Notes: generated from the sequence alone by a model not told the origin. A stretch of DNA of 64,000 nucleotides from Ralstonia pickettii DTP0602 (GCA_000471925.1 CP006667.1:2108001-2172000), one strand, 5' to 3'; counted from the first letter of the stretch, positions 33,180 through 43,251 are shown. Made by a program: numbers and translations.

Positions 33180-35504
33180 CTAGGTCACCGGCAGCAGCAG
33201 CGGCCGCACGCCGATGGGCATGAATTCCCGCAACCTCACCTGCAGATTGGTCCATTTGTGCGCCTCGAAGAGAAAGCCGAACGCACCCATCGCATCGTCG
33301 CCGGGCCCGAGGGTGCGGATGCGCGCATCGGATTCGCGCGCAATCTGCGCATAGCCGGGATCGTTGAACCTGCGCGACGTGAAGACCAGCCGCGCGTCGC
33401 GCCCATCCAGGCAGAAGTGGTTGGGCGGCAACCGGTCGCCGTCGCCGCTGAACCAGCTCCATTTGATGCAGCCATGCTGGTTGTCCAGCACGGCGAAACG
33501 CTGCGAGAAGATCCCGCCGAGCCCGCCGACCGCGCTGGTGCGCACCGCGCCGAAGCAGGTCAGTCCGTCAAACTGCAATGGCGCGCCCCAGTTGTTGGCG
33601 GCATCGGTGGCGGCGGCGATCGCGAAGACGGTGTCGGGCGCATCATCGTCACGCGGCGAGGCATCGACAATGCAGTGCTGCAGGTCGAGCCGGTAGCGGT
33701 CGTCGATGGCGAGGCTGCCGCAAATGCTGTCGGCGATCACGATGTCAGGCGTCGGCGCGAACGCGAGCACATCGTCGGGGTCGGCAAAGCCATAACCGTT
33801 GGCCAGCCGCATGGCGGCCCTGCGTGGCGCCTGGCTGCCATCGCGCAGCGCATGACCACCCGGTGCCAGGGTGCAGCCGACAATTTCGAGCCGCGCGAGC
33901 GCCGCGCGGCCGATCAACGGGCCATCGGCCGGGAACGGCGCCGCTTCGTCGGCGGCCAGGTACAGCCCTTCGAGCCGGACTGCAGGAGCGACCGTGGTCG
34001 CCGCAGCGGCGGCCACCGGCCGGAATCCCAGGGGCTGCGCCAGCAGCACGACCGGGCGCTGGCCGCCGGCAGCACGGATCGTCAGGGATCTCGCCAGCCG
34101 CAACGAGAGCCCGCCGTCGATGCTGGTGCCGCCAAGTGCCGCCAGGTCGATGCGATGCACATGGCTGTCGCTGATCTCGATCACCACGGGGCGCGTCACG
34201 GTGTCGAGCCCGTCAAGCGCGTCCTGCAGCGAGATGCCTCCGCTGACCGCGCCCACCGTCCGCAATTCGACACTGTCATCGGCCGGGAACACCCGGGACA
34301 CGGGATGCGCGCCCACCGGCCCGACCGCGCCGTAGGTAAAGCTTGCGTAGATACCGGGAACCCCCTGGGGCGTGATCAGCAGGTCGGCCTGGGCCGTGCT
34401 ACCCATGCCGATCATCACGCGCCCCAGGTCGGGATCGATCACGATCTCGCCATGACGCAACGGCCGACGCAGCCCGCTTTCCCAGGCGCACAGGTTGTCA
34501 CCGCGGAACAGCCATTGCCACGCAGTCTGCGGCGGCGGCGGAATCAGCAGAGGCGCAAGCGATTGCGGCAGGAACAGATGCAGGCCCGCATCGCCGAGAT
34601 CGAAGCCGGTGGGGGGACTCGCAGCCTCGTTGAAAAAGTCCACCGCCACGTAGGCCTGTGGCCTGGCGCCGGGGGAGCCCGTCGTCAGGCGTGCGTCGGC
34701 CATCGGGCCGGGCACTGCGTCCGCCTCGGTCAGCGGGGCGATGATGCCGCCCGATGTGTTTTGCCGCAGGAACCCCGGGCGGCTGGTGTTGAACAGCCGC
34801 ACCGGCAGGTCCAGTGGATGCAGGTCGAAGCGCAGCGCGAAGCGGGCCAGCCCGGCTGGCTGGGGCCCAAGGTCGCCGACGCCCTTGGCCAGGGGCTGCG
34901 CGGGCTGCAGCCGGTAGGCGGCCAGGCGCCACAGGAACACCGCCAGGTTTGGCAGGTTGACATGGCGTGTGTCGCTGAAGGCGGGCTTGACGTCGGCACT
35001 GTATGCGAAGGGATCGAAAGGCGTGCCCAGCAGCGCCAGCGTGGCCGGGTCACGCAGCGCGGCGGTGCCGCCGCGATCCGGCCGCTGGTGGTTCAGGTGC
35101 TGCGCCCAGCCGAGGTTCTCGCGCAGCTCGACGGCGCGACAGGCCCAGGCGGTAAGGTTGACCGCAAGCCGTTCCACGGCGCCCAGCGTGCCCTTGCGCC
35201 GGCGCAACGCGATGGTGTCGGCGACGTCCGCGCGCAGCGTCCGCGGCTCGCCCTTTAGGTGGCTGGTGCCCAGCAGGTCGGCCAGGTAAGGAATGACCCA
35301 GTCGTCACAGGTGTCGATGAACAGGTCCTCGTACAACTGGGCAATGTTCCCGTGCAAGGCCCCGAACGCGCCTTCGACCGCGCCCAGGTAGGCACGCAGC
35401 GGGTCCGGCGGCGACTGCTCGGTGTCGCGGCTGCGGTAGATTTCCGGCAGCCGGTCGAACAGCGGCACGCGCGGCATGGTGGACCGATCGCCTGGATCAC
35501 TCAT
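33180..35504 (-). CDS. gpI-like tail protein with beta-helical C-terminus
   Basis: 774 residues. The N-terminus (about 10-145) matches phage tail protein I family members (LFDRLPEIYRSRD, then DWVIPYLADLLGT), which connect the baseplate wedge to fibres. The long C-terminal region (about 450-720) is strand-rich and beta-helix-like, with repeated LTIRAAGG, LEGLYLAAD and LEIVGCTL patterns. A receptor-contacting role is plausible. The start at 35504 is set by the ATGA overlap with the upstream J-like gene. The upstream frame to 35705 is Arg-rich and is only a shadow. Confidence 0.8.
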   Translation of the reverse strand: MSDPGDRSTMPRVPLFDRLPEIYRSRDTEQSPPDPLRAYLGAVEGAFGALHGNIAQLYEDLFIDTCDDWVIPYLADLLGTSHLKGEPRTLRADVADTIALRRRKGTLGAVERLAVNLTAWACRAVELRENLGWAQHLNHQRPDRGGTAALRDPATLALLGTPFDPFAYSADVKPAFSDTRHVNLPNLAVFLWRLAAYRLQPAQPLAKGVGDLGPQPAGLARFALRFDLHPLDLPVRLFNTSRPGFLRQNTSGGIIAPLTEADAVPGPMADARLTTGSPGARPQAYVAVDFFNEAASPPTGFDLGDAGLHLFLPQSLAPLLIPPPPQTAWQWLFRGDNLCAWESGLRRPLRHGEIVIDPDLGRVMIGMGSTAQADLLITPQGVPGIYASFTYGAVGPVGAHPVSRVFPADDSVELRTVGAVSGGISLQDALDGLDTVTRPVVIEISDSHVHRIDLAALGGTSIDGGLSLRLARSLTIRAAGGQRPVVLLAQPLGFRPVAAAAATTVAPAVRLEGLYLAADEAAPFPADGPLIGRAALARLEIVGCTLAPGGHALRDGSQAPRRAAMRLANGYGFADPDDVLAFAPTPDIVIADSICGSLAIDDRYRLDLQHCIVDASPRDDDAPDTVFAIAAATDAANNWGAPLQFDGLTCFGAVRTSAVGGLGGIFSQRFAVLDNQHGCIKWSWFSGDGDRLPPNHFCLDGRDARLVFTSRRFNDPGYAQIARESDARIRTLGPGDDAMGAFGFLFEAHKWTNLQVRLREFMPIGVRPLLLPVT

Positions 35505-38182
35505 TCGCACTCTCCGCTGACGGGTTCGGCCGCGACGCCCAGCGTCAGGTGTGTGCCGGCCAGTTGCAGCAGTTCGGCTGGCGCACAACCGAGCCTGGCG
35601 GCCAGCGGGCGCGGAGCTGGGGGCAAGGGCTGCGTGACCGGAGCCGTCGCGGCGGCGGCGCCGGCCGGCGTCGGAAAGCGGCCGAACGCGGCCACCTTGC
35701 ACCACAGTACGCCGTGCACATTCTGCACGCGGCCCTCGACACGGCTGGCATATTCGCCATCGCCCAGACGGCGCGCATGCAGGCCGAACAGCCCGGTACG
35801 CTCGTTTGCGGTATCGCCCGCCAGCCCCAGCGCGGCTCGCAGCGAGTCTTCCACCACTTCGCGCCGCAAGCGCGGATCGCAGGCATAGACCAGGTCAAGG
35901 AACACGTGGCGCAGCCTGGCCTGCTCGATCACCAGCGCGAAGCGATCCGGGCCGCGGCAGCGCTGGGCCTTGACGATGGCGGCGCGCACGGTGCTGAACT
36001 CCGCCTCGCGCCCGGCTGCCAGCAGGACGCGCAGGATCACGGCCGGCACCCCGGCATGCAGGTCCCATGAGGCCGTGGCGGTGACCACGCCCGGAATCGA
36101 CAGTGTCTCCGTTTCATAGTCGCGCAGGCTGACCAGCCGGCCCAGGCTTTGCACCTTTCCCGGTGCCGCCTCCCGGGCCTTTTCCAGGTCCTCCGGGTCG
36201 GCGCCGCCTGAGACGATGCCGGCCAGCGCAAGCTTGTCGAAGCCTGGCGGCCGCTCGCTCGCGGTCGGGGTGGCGCCGGCCTTGAGGGCGCCGCGCGCAC
36301 CGGTGCCGCTGCGATAGATGGCGCGCACATTCTTGACGCCCGAAGGCAGCCGCGCCCCGGTCTCGCCGTCCCCGAACTGCACGAAGCTGCGCTGCTGCGC
36401 GTCTTCGCGAACGATGTAGACCGTATCGGCGGGCCCACGCCCGAACAGGGAATCGACCCGCGTCCACAGCCGGTCATTGACCCAGACCTGCAGTTCGGGC
36501 AGTTGCGGCGGCGTGACGCCCGCTTCCAGCAGATACGTCAGGGGCGCCTTCGGCAAGGGGAAAGTCTGGAAGCGTTGGCGGCTGTCGCCATTGCCAAGGA
36601 AGGCCTCGCGTTCGGTCTTGCCCTGCGAGGCGTCGGCGAGATTGCCGAACACCGTCACGGTGGGTTTGGTCTCGTCGAAGTCGGCCCGCGTGAATGGCGC
36701 TGGCGCGCGGTCAAAGCTCAGCGGCCACAGGCGCGGCGGGTCCGGGTCGAGCGCGGGGAAATCGTCCGGTGCGTCGAGGCAGACCAGGTCGAGGCCGCGG
36801 CCATCCGCATGGGACAGTGACAGGCGTCGCCCGGCCAGCGCCCGCGCTTGCGCCGCGGTGCCATAGAAGCGCAGCGCCCGGGTGCCGCTGCCGAACGCCG
36901 TGGCAAGCGGATCGGACACGGGGCGCAGGCCCAGCACCGGACTGGTGACTTCGTGGATGCGCCAGTCGCGCACGTCAGACAGCGGCCATGGCGACATCAC
37001 CTGCCTGACCAGCGGTGCGTCCAGCGTCAGCACGGTGGTGGGTCCGTTGAGATTGCCGAAGCCCAGCGCCCCCGCGCGCAGCGTGCGCAGCATGCGCGCG
37101 ACGCACAGCGCGAAGCGCGTGCCGGAGGCGGTCGCCGCCACGCGGGTCTGCACAATCAGGCGGGTGCCAGGCACCAGGTCGCTGACTTCCACGTCGAGCG
37201 GCACATCGGCTGGCGCCAGCGGGAAGGAGGCACTGCTGTTGGTGCAGTCGTGGCTGGCATCGACATGGCGGTCGAACGAAGTTGCCGAGATGCGCGTGCC
37301 CGTGACGGCCCCGCCGGGACCGGTGGTGGGCGTCGCGATCTGTGGCGGGGCGCTATGCCCGAAATGGCGGAACGAACGGCCGATGCGGTATGCCGTAACC
37401 GGGGCATCCCAGGCTTCGTCCAGCCCGCCGTCGAGATCGACCAGCACGCGGTCAAGCAGGCGCGTGACCTTGGAGATCTTGACCAGCTGCGCTGCCTTCT
37501 GTGCCGACAGCGTCGAGCCGGCGCTGGTCCAGCCAGGCTCGGGGGGCAACAGCAGCAGCCTGTCGCCCGGCTTGAGCTCGAACGCGCCCAGGCTGATGCT
37601 GTCGCCCGCACCCGCTACGCTGGCCAGTTCGAGGCGGCGCGTGCCAGCCGGCAGCGTGGCGGCATAGCGCCGCGGCCGGTACAGATGGAAGCGGCCCAGA
37701 TGTGGCCAGGCGGTGAGTTCGGCATCCGTTTCAAAATCCGCCGGGGTGGGGTTACCGGCCAGGTCGGCCTTGACCGCGAAGCCGGCGCGGATCGTCACCG
37801 GCGCTTCGCCGCGTACCTCGAAGGCCAGTGTGGCGCGCCCGCCGATGCCTGGAGCCAGCCTGTAGCCGGTCAGGCGCACCAGCTCCGCCACGCTTTCGCG
37901 CCAGGCAGCCGTGCGCAGGAAGGCCTCGTTGGCGTAGTGCTCCTGGTAGAAGGTCAGGATATCGCCCAGGATGGCTGCGCCCTGCAGCAGCGCGATAGCC
38001 GGATCATCGGCATCGCGGTGTGTCCATCCCGCGAGCGCGGGGGCGGCGTCGATGGCCCGGATCATGGCCTCGGCGAAGTCATCGTAGCGGCCGATGCGAT
38101 AGGCAATGCGCGGCAGCCCCGGGCGGTTCTGCACGCGGCGCGGGAAGATGAAGGGATCGGTGATCAGGGGATCGCAGGGCAT
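35501..38182 (-). CDS. Baseplate J-like protein (first copy in gene order from the 3' end)
   Basis: 893 residues of the family annotated as putative baseplate assembly protein (gpJ/Afp11-12-like), the wedge that controls sheath contraction. Typical N-terminal signals are RDADDPAIALLQGAAILGD and QEHYANEAFLRTAAWRES. The middle is beta-rich, and the C-terminal part (about 640-800) carries the gpJ-like region (VSLRDYETETLSIPGV). It lies 20 bases after the other J-like gene and overlaps the gpI-like gene by 4 bases. Two unequal J-type wedge genes side by side are common in eCIS. Confidence 0.85.
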   Translation of the reverse strand: MPCDPLITDPFIFPRRVQNRPGLPRIAYRIGRYDDFAEAMIRAIDAAPALAGWTHRDADDPAIALLQGAAILGDILTFYQEHYANEAFLRTAAWRESVAELVRLTGYRLAPGIGGRATLAFEVRGEAPVTIRAGFAVKADLAGNPTPADFETDAELTAWPHLGRFHLYRPRRYAATLPAGTRRLELASVAGAGDSISLGAFELKPGDRLLLLPPEPGWTSAGSTLSAQKAAQLVKISKVTRLLDRVLVDLDGGLDEAWDAPVTAYRIGRSFRHFGHSAPPQIATPTTGPGGAVTGTRISATSFDRHVDASHDCTNSSASFPLAPADVPLDVEVSDLVPGTRLIVQTRVAATASGTRFALCVARMLRTLRAGALGFGNLNGPTTVLTLDAPLVRQVMSPWPLSDVRDWRIHEVTSPVLGLRPVSDPLATAFGSGTRALRFYGTAAQARALAGRRLSLSHADGRGLDLVCLDAPDDFPALDPDPPRLWPLSFDRAPAPFTRADFDETKPTVTVFGNLADASQGKTEREAFLGNGDSRQRFQTFPLPKAPLTYLLEAGVTPPQLPELQVWVNDRLWTRVDSLFGRGPADTVYIVREDAQQRSFVQFGDGETGARLPSGVKNVRAIYRSGTGARGALKAGATPTASERPPGFDKLALAGIVSGGADPEDLEKAREAAPGKVQSLGRLVSLRDYETETLSIPGVVTATASWDLHAGVPAVILRVLLAAGREAEFSTVRAAIVKAQRCRGPDRFALVIEQARLRHVFLDLVYACDPRLRREVVEDSLRAALGLAGDTANERTGLFGLHARRLGDGEYASRVEGRVQNVHGVLWCKVAAFGRFPTPAGAAAATAPVTQPLPPAPRPLAARLGCAPAELLQLAGTHLTLGVAAEPVSGECE

Positions 38183-38202
38183 CTCGCGCTCCGGTGGCCC
38201 GC

Positions 38203-40755
38203 CTATTGCCGCCCGCCCTGCACCTCGAAGCGGATCAGGCCGCGTTCGAGGTGGTCGGGGTCGTTGCTCAGCAGCACGACTTCATCGAAGCCCATTTCCA
38301 GCACCGCGGTGCCTGGTGCGCCCGGGGTGGGTGCGTTGAAGCGCTTCATGGCGATGCTGACCACATGGCGGATGCCGGCCACCCGCTGGATCCGGCCTTC
38401 GATGGCGCTGCGGTGCAGGGCCTGGCCAAAGGTCCACTGGTCCGGGTGGAAGAAGCCCGGGCGGCCGTCAGCGGTCCAGCCGTCCGAGAATTCCTGCTCC
38501 AGCACAAAGCGCAGGTCCTCGCGCCAGTAGCCGGGTTCGGCGCAGACGGTGACGCGCACGTCGAGCGGGACATAGCGGGGAGGGCGCAGTTCGAGGTCCT
38601 CGCCAATCAGCCGTACCGCTTCCAGGTGTGCCGCCACATCCGCGCGCAGCCGATCGTCAAGGGTTCCGCCGGAGGCCACCGTGCCGGCGGGGTCGATCAC
38701 CACCCGCACGGTGCGCCAGCTGCCGGTCCACGCATAACGTGCCACCGCGCGCGAAACGCCCGGGACCTCCTCTGCGCGGCCTACATAGTCCGCCAACGTG
38801 ACGGCACGCAGCTGGCGCGCGCGGTAAGCCTCGGGGGCATTGCGGCGGACCTTCTCCACCGGCTCCGGGTCACGTCCGTCGGTCACGTCGAAGGGGTTCC
38901 AGGCCGCGGTCACGGCGCCGCCGAGCGTGCCCGCCAGTTCCTGCACGAAGGTGAGCTGGCCGGCGCCGACATTGCCCGAGACACCTCCGCCGACCTGGTA
39001 GCCGGCTTCGACGACGGCGCCCGCCGGCAGCAGCCGCCCGTTGCGGCCATTGCCGAAACGCAGCGTGCTGCGGCGTCTTTCATCGGTCTCGACCATGAAG
39101 TGATCGCCCTGTTCGGGGGAGTCGTCGCTATGCACCAGGCTTTCGACTTCATCCCACGCATCGGTCGTGCCATCCGTGGTCGTGACCTCGACACGCAGGG
39201 TGGACCGTGCTGGAATTTCGCCCTCGGCCCGCCCTGGCACGCCGTAGGCGGCGGCCGGCAGGTAGGCCAGCGCCCCCTCGTCGGGCAAGGCGGCCAGGAT
39301 CCAGTCGTGGTCATCGCCATGCCGGTTCATCCTGTGGTAGTGGCTCCTGTGGTAGTGGCGATGCTTGAGCGTGGCCGAATCGCCGGGCAGGGTTGTGCCC
39401 GCGTCGTGGAAACGCACCGTGATCGGACGACCCTCGTAGACCGGCAGCAGGTTGCCGAAGAACAGCGAGATGTCGGGCACCGCGACCCCATCGCAGAAGG
39501 TGGTGAAGCTGTAGTCGAAGCGCAGTGCGTCCTCGTCGCGCCAGCGCAGCCGCACCAGCCAGGTCTGCATCACCGGGTCGAACAGCGTGTCGGCGGCATC
39601 GTTGCCGGCGCGCAGCCGCAGCCACTGACGCTTGCGCGGATTGCGGCCCGGCGGCGCACCTGTCAGCGGATTGCGCATCTCCGCGATGGCGAGGTCGCGC
39701 CAGGCGCCGGTGCGGACCAGATCACGCAGCGCCTCGGCCTGCGCCTGCGTGGCCAGGCCGCCCACGGGCACCAGGTCGGCCTCGGTGCTGCCCGCGCGCA
39801 GCGCCGGCTGCGCGTCGCGCCAGGTGTGCAGGCGCAGGCGGTTCAGCAGCGGATCCAGGCGCTGGCGCGCCGCCTCCGGCAGGTAACGCTGGCGGCTGGC
39901 GAACGAGATGGTGCCGGCCACGACCGGGCTGGGGCCGGTGCTGATGATTAGTTCCTGGTCATCCAGCGTGAAGGGTGCCTGGCCTGCGGCAATGTCGAGC
40001 GCCAGCCAGGTACTGGCCTGGTTGCCTTCGTGCAGGTGGTAATCCATCAGGCGCGCATGGCGCGCCAGCGACACGCGCTTGCGCACCGTGGCAAGGTACG
40101 CCTCGGCCATCACGCGGTCCTGGTAGTCGGACAGTTCGTCGGCGGCAGCGGCGAAGAGGTCGATCAGCACCTGATCGAGGTCCGCTTCGCTGGTGCTGTT
40201 CCAGCCGGGCACGCGCTGCGCCATCGCCGTCAGCAGCGTGTGGCGGAACGAGTCATAGTCCTTGGCAAGGTAGTCGATCGCCGGGCCGGGCGACAGCGGA
40301 CGGCCCTCCTGCGGCGGCGCGCAGTCATTGGTGAAGCAGCCGGGCCGGAACTTGAAGCCGAGGCTGCTGAAGAAAGGATCGATGCGGCTGGCGTCCCACA
40401 CCAGTTCGAGCGTATAGGTGGAATAGTCGCCTACCGGCTCCACCCGCAGCCCCAGCCGCGTGTTGTCGATGCCCGTCACCGCCGTGACCCTGACCTGCCC
40501 CTCGGCGGGGCCGCCCCGCACGCGTGTGCCGCCGCGCACACGGAAGATCTGGCCGGCGCGCGCGGGCTCTGCAGCGATCTCGGCGAGAATGTCGGCGAGG
40601 TGCAGGTCATTGAAGAACCGCAGGTCGAGATCGGCCTGGGCCGGCTGCGGGCCTGCCGCCAGGGCGACCAGCGCCAGGCGCATGCCGTTCAGGCCGTGCG
40701 CCTGGAGCACATCGGCGCGGTCGTCGGCGTTGTCCTGGTGGATCACCGTGGTCAT
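38203..40755 (-). CDS. Baseplate J-like protein (second)
   Basis: 850 residues. The N-terminus binds the baseplate core. At about 165-230 the hallmark IDYLAKDYDSFRHTLLTAM and ADLDQVLIDLFAAAADELSDYQD appear, and the C-terminal gpJ-type region (about 640-740) includes VTLADYVGRAEEVPGVSR. It works as a wedge component with its neighbour. The ATG at 40755 overlaps the gp25-like stop by 4 bases, so the two are translationally coupled. Confidence 0.85.
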   Translation of the reverse strand: MTTVIHQDNADDRADVLQAHGLNGMRLALVALAAGPQPAQADLDLRFFNDLHLADILAEIAAEPARAGQIFRVRGGTRVRGGPAEGQVRVTAVTGIDNTRLGLRVEPVGDYSTYTLELVWDASRIDPFFSSLGFKFRPGCFTNDCAPPQEGRPLSPGPAIDYLAKDYDSFRHTLLTAMAQRVPGWNSTSEADLDQVLIDLFAAAADELSDYQDRVMAEAYLATVRKRVSLARHARLMDYHLHEGNQASTWLALDIAAGQAPFTLDDQELIISTGPSPVVAGTISFASRQRYLPEAARQRLDPLLNRLRLHTWRDAQPALRAGSTEADLVPVGGLATQAQAEALRDLVRTGAWRDLAIAEMRNPLTGAPPGRNPRKRQWLRLRAGNDAADTLFDPVMQTWLVRLRWRDEDALRFDYSFTTFCDGVAVPDISLFFGNLLPVYEGRPITVRFHDAGTTLPGDSATLKHRHYHRSHYHRMNRHGDDHDWILAALPDEGALAYLPAAAYGVPGRAEGEIPARSTLRVEVTTTDGTTDAWDEVESLVHSDDSPEQGDHFMVETDERRRSTLRFGNGRNGRLLPAGAVVEAGYQVGGGVSGNVGAGQLTFVQELAGTLGGAVTAAWNPFDVTDGRDPEPVEKVRRNAPEAYRARQLRAVTLADYVGRAEEVPGVSRAVARYAWTGSWRTVRVVIDPAGTVASGGTLDDRLRADVAAHLEAVRLIGEDLELRPPRYVPLDVRVTVCAEPGYWREDLRFVLEQEFSDGWTADGRPGFFHPDQWTFGQALHRSAIEGRIQRVAGIRHVVSIAMKRFNAPTPGAPGTAVLEMGFDEVVLLSNDPDHLERGLIRFEVQGGRQ

Positions 40756-41183
40756 AGCCCGGTCCTCTGGAACCTGATCACGCGCGAATCCGGACTGCCG
40801 GCGGGCCGGTACTTGACCGTCACCTCCAGCCCGCCGGTCAGCGCATCGAGCAGCAGCTCGGGCTGCGTGCCGGGCACCGCTGCCTCGTCGCCGAAGCGCA
40901 CGTCGATCAGTTCGACCACCACCCGGTGGCCAAGCCAGCGCGACAGCGCCTGCGTGATGCGCGACTTCACCACGCCGCGCAGCACATCGGAAGCGGGCTC
41001 GAACACCAGCGTGCGCACGCCTCCCCCGAACTCCGGCAGGAACAGCCGTTCTCCCGGCCCGGTCAGCAGCAGTTGCAGCACCTCGTCGCGAACGTGCTCG
41101 GCATCGCTGCCCGGCGCGGCGGTGCGGCCGTCGTCGCCGATGCGGAAAGGGAAGGCCAGATGGCGGCCATTGGAAAGTGCCAT
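40752..41183 (-). CDS. gp25/GPW-like baseplate wedge protein
   Basis: 143 residues, the normal size of the gp25-like family (Afp9). Residues about 25-95 show the signature region RDEVLQLLLTGPGERLFLPEFG, then DVLRGVVKSRITQAL. This lysozyme-unrelated wedge subunit nucleates sheath assembly. The ATG at 41183 is preferred because it restores the family's usual N-terminus (SNGRHLAFPFRIGDDG). The longer frame to 41480 is Arg-rich shadow. The PAAR-like gene ends 2 bases upstream. Confidence 0.87.
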   Translation of the reverse strand: MALSNGRHLAFPFRIGDDGRTAAPGSDAEHVRDEVLQLLLTGPGERLFLPEFGGGVRTLVFEPASDVLRGVVKSRITQALSRWLGHRVVVELIDVRFGDEAAVPGTQPELLLDALTGGLEVTVKYRPAGSPDSRVIRFQRTGL

Positions 41184-41185
41184 GA

Positions 41186-41515
41186 TCAGACTCCGAACGC
41201 CCGTGCCTGCACCTGCACCACGATGGCCGGCCCTTGCGGCACCTGCGCCGCGTTCAGGCACAGGCCAACGCTGTTCTGCAGCAGCACGGGCACGTTGCGC
41301 ACCTTGGTCTGCACGGCGGCGGTGACCCACCGGATCGTCAGGCAGGGCGTGTACACGCCGCCGGGCGCGAAGGTACAGCCGACGATGGGGTGCACGTCGG
41401 TCTGCAACAGCGCGGGGCAACCATCGATCAGCGCCTCGGTGTTGCTGGTGATCAGCACTGCCTGGCCTGCGTGCGGGCACATCACAGTGCTGGTGCTGGT
41501 CAGGATGGGAATCAT
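41186..41515 (-). CDS. PAAR-like spike-tip candidate
   Basis: 109 residues. Conserved cysteine positions (MCPHAGQ near 12-18, GCTF near 46, PCLTIRW near 56, LCLN near 85) follow the pattern of small DUF4280/PAAR-like proteins found beside the spike in eCIS loci, where they probably sharpen the tip and may hold metal. It starts with an ATGA overlap on the gpV spike gene and precedes gp25, which is the usual order. It is too short and variable to be certain. Confidence 0.6.
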   Translation of the reverse strand: MIPILTSTSTVMCPHAGQAVLITSNTEALIDGCPALLQTDVHPIVGCTFAPGGVYTPCLTIRWVTAAVQTKVRNVPVLLQNSVGLCLNAAQVPQGPAIVVQVQARAFGV

Positions 41516-42093
41516 GGCGGCACTCCGAACGCCATCGCGCCGTTGACCAGGCTGACCCCTGCCAGCCCGATCTTGATCTGCCCGTTGTTCAGCGAGATAT
41601 TGGTTGCGCTGATGGTGATCTCGCATGCGCCGCAGCTCAGCACGATCTCGCTGCCGGTCAGCCTGATCTCAGGGCCACCGGTGCTGCCGTGGACCAGTTT
41701 CAGCTCGTCGCCCTCGTCATCGAGGATCACCTTGTGACCATGGGAGGACACAATCACGCGCACCTTCGCGCCCTGGGGGGCGGGGCGCTGGCCGCTGGCC
41801 CACCAGGCGCCGGACCAGATCGGACTGTCCAGGCGTCCAGCCTCGAACTCGATCCATACGCCCGAACCCACTTCGGGCAGCATCACCATGCCGTGACCGT
41901 CACCACCGAACGGCGACACCGGCAGCGCCCACCCGGTGTCCTGGCCGTGCAGCACGCTGTCCACCCGGGCCTTGATCCGGCACAGGTTCTCGGGGTCGTC
42001 GACGCTGGTGACGATGCCGCGGTACTTGCCGAAATAGCTGGTCCCCGTGCGCTCGACCAGGCCCTCGATAATGGATTCCGTGACATCGATCAT
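41512..42093 (-). CDS. gpV/VgrG-like central spike protein
   Basis: 193 residues. An OB-fold (about 22-110; YRGIVTSVDDPENLCRIKARV, then VWIEFEAGRLDSPIWSGAWW) is followed by a beta-prism tail (about 120-190) of alternating hydrophobic residues (ITISATNISLNNGQIKIGLAG). It is the spike that pierces the target and corresponds to the C-terminal half of a VgrG/Afp8. Here it is encoded separately from the hub gene. The start shares one base with the hub stop (TGATG). Confidence 0.88.
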   Translation of the reverse strand: MIDVTESIIEGLVERTGTSYFGKYRGIVTSVDDPENLCRIKARVDSVLHGQDTGWALPVSPFGGDGHGMVMLPEVGSGVWIEFEAGRLDSPIWSGAWWASGQRPAPQGAKVRVIVSSHGHKVILDDEGDELKLVHGSTGGPEIRLTGSEIVLSCGACEITISATNISLNNGQIKIGLAGVSLVNGAMAFGVPP

Positions 42094-43238
42094 CAGAAGA
42101 TCTCCACACTGGCTGACACCGACAGCGTCAGGCCGCCGCCGAGCGCCTCGGCGACCTGAGCGCCCGATACCTCGGTGAGCGAATCGGACTTGGCTTCGAG
42201 CCGCTGGGTATGCACTGACGGCGTGATGCGGTGGACCACCTTGGTGATCAGGTAATCGCCGCTGTAGGGCGTTGCGCCGGCATCGACGCGCACCTTCAGA
42301 TATGGCGCCAGCAGTGCGCCATAACAGCCGGGCACGGCCTCTCCGCTCAGGTGATAGACATAGCCATTGCGCCGGGCTTGCGCGATCGCCACCGCGGCAG
42401 GGTCGTCACGCGCGCTGTCCGGCCCCGGCAGCAGGCGGCGCGGGGCCAGGTCGACCGGTGTCGCCGGCAGCTGGCGCATCAGGCCCAGATCGGCGGCGCT
42501 GGTCTCGAACGTGGTGACGCCCTGGTCGTCCACCCGCAATACCCTGGCCTGCGTGATCTCGCCACCGTCGGGATCCTGGCTGATGCTGGCGTTGGCCAGC
42601 GTGCGGCGATCACCCAGCATCAGCAGTGGCGGCAGGTCGGCGGCGTCAGCCGGGTCCGGCAGGAAGCAGCCGATGCTGGCGCCGCGCTCACTGCCCGGCA
42701 GCACATAAGCATGGCGGTCATTGAGCCGGGCCAGCTCGCGCAGGAACTGCAGCACCGTACCCCGTCGCAGGGTGGTTTCCGGCGTAGCGCTGGTGCCTTC
42801 AATCCGTGTGTCGCGGATCGCGTCGAAGCGGCGGAACAGTTCGTCGGCCAGGTCGCTGTGCCGGCGATGCTCGAAGGGCGGCTCGACTTCCTCGTCACGG
42901 TGGAGCAGGGCGCTGTCGTCGCGCACCACCATGGTCGCCGCGCTGCGGCCCGGCTGCCCGTCCAGGCTGGCGTCGAGGTTGACGAGGGGGCCATCGATCA
43001 ATGGCGCGAAGCGGCCGTTGCCGATATCGAGCTCGATGCGCACGCGCGAGAATGGCGCGACCTTCTCGCCCGGCCAGTGCAGCCACCGGCCCCTTTCATC
43101 CAGGCACAGGGCCATGCGCAGATGGGCTTCCCAGAACGCGTCCATTTCCTGCGTGACCTCGATCTCTTCGATGCGCGCCAGCTCCTCCTCGCTCGCAGCG
43201 CGGTCACCGAACCAGATGCGCAGGCGCGGATCGCCCAT
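42093..43238 (-). CDS. Phage late-control gpD-like hub protein
   Basis: 381 residues corresponding to the N-terminal half of VgrG/Afp8, the hub on which the tube is built. Recognisable blocks are LRIELDIGNGRFAPLIDGPL, then LRRGTVLQFLRELARLNDRH (about 160), then the C-terminal YSGDYLITKVVHRITPSVHT. A good site (GGGAGG) precedes the ATG at 43238. The LysM gene ends 13 bases upstream and the spike gene starts at the last base. Confidence 0.86.
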   Translation of the reverse strand: MGDPRLRIWFGDRAASEEELARIEEIEVTQEMDAFWEAHLRMALCLDERGRWLHWPGEKVAPFSRVRIELDIGNGRFAPLIDGPLVNLDASLDGQPGRSAATMVVRDDSALLHRDEEVEPPFEHRRHSDLADELFRRFDAIRDTRIEGTSATPETTLRRGTVLQFLRELARLNDRHAYVLPGSERGASIGCFLPDPADAADLPPLLMLGDRRTLANASISQDPDGGEITQARVLRVDDQGVTTFETSAADLGLMRQLPATPVDLAPRRLLPGPDSARDDPAAVAIAQARRNGYVYHLSGEAVPGCYGALLAPYLKVRVDAGATPYSGDYLITKVVHRITPSVHTQRLEAKSDSLTEVSGAQVAEALGGGLTLSVSASVEIF

Positions 43239-43251
43239 GGCTGCCTCCCGC

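Noticed and set aside
33039..35258. 739-codon open frame on the + strand
   Set aside because: Antisense shadow of the gpI-like gene; Arg/Gln/His/Gly-rich, no domain, and it would run against the operon.
36848..38530. 560-codon frame on the + strand
   Set aside because: Antisense to the J-like genes; low-complexity composition, no ribosome binding site.
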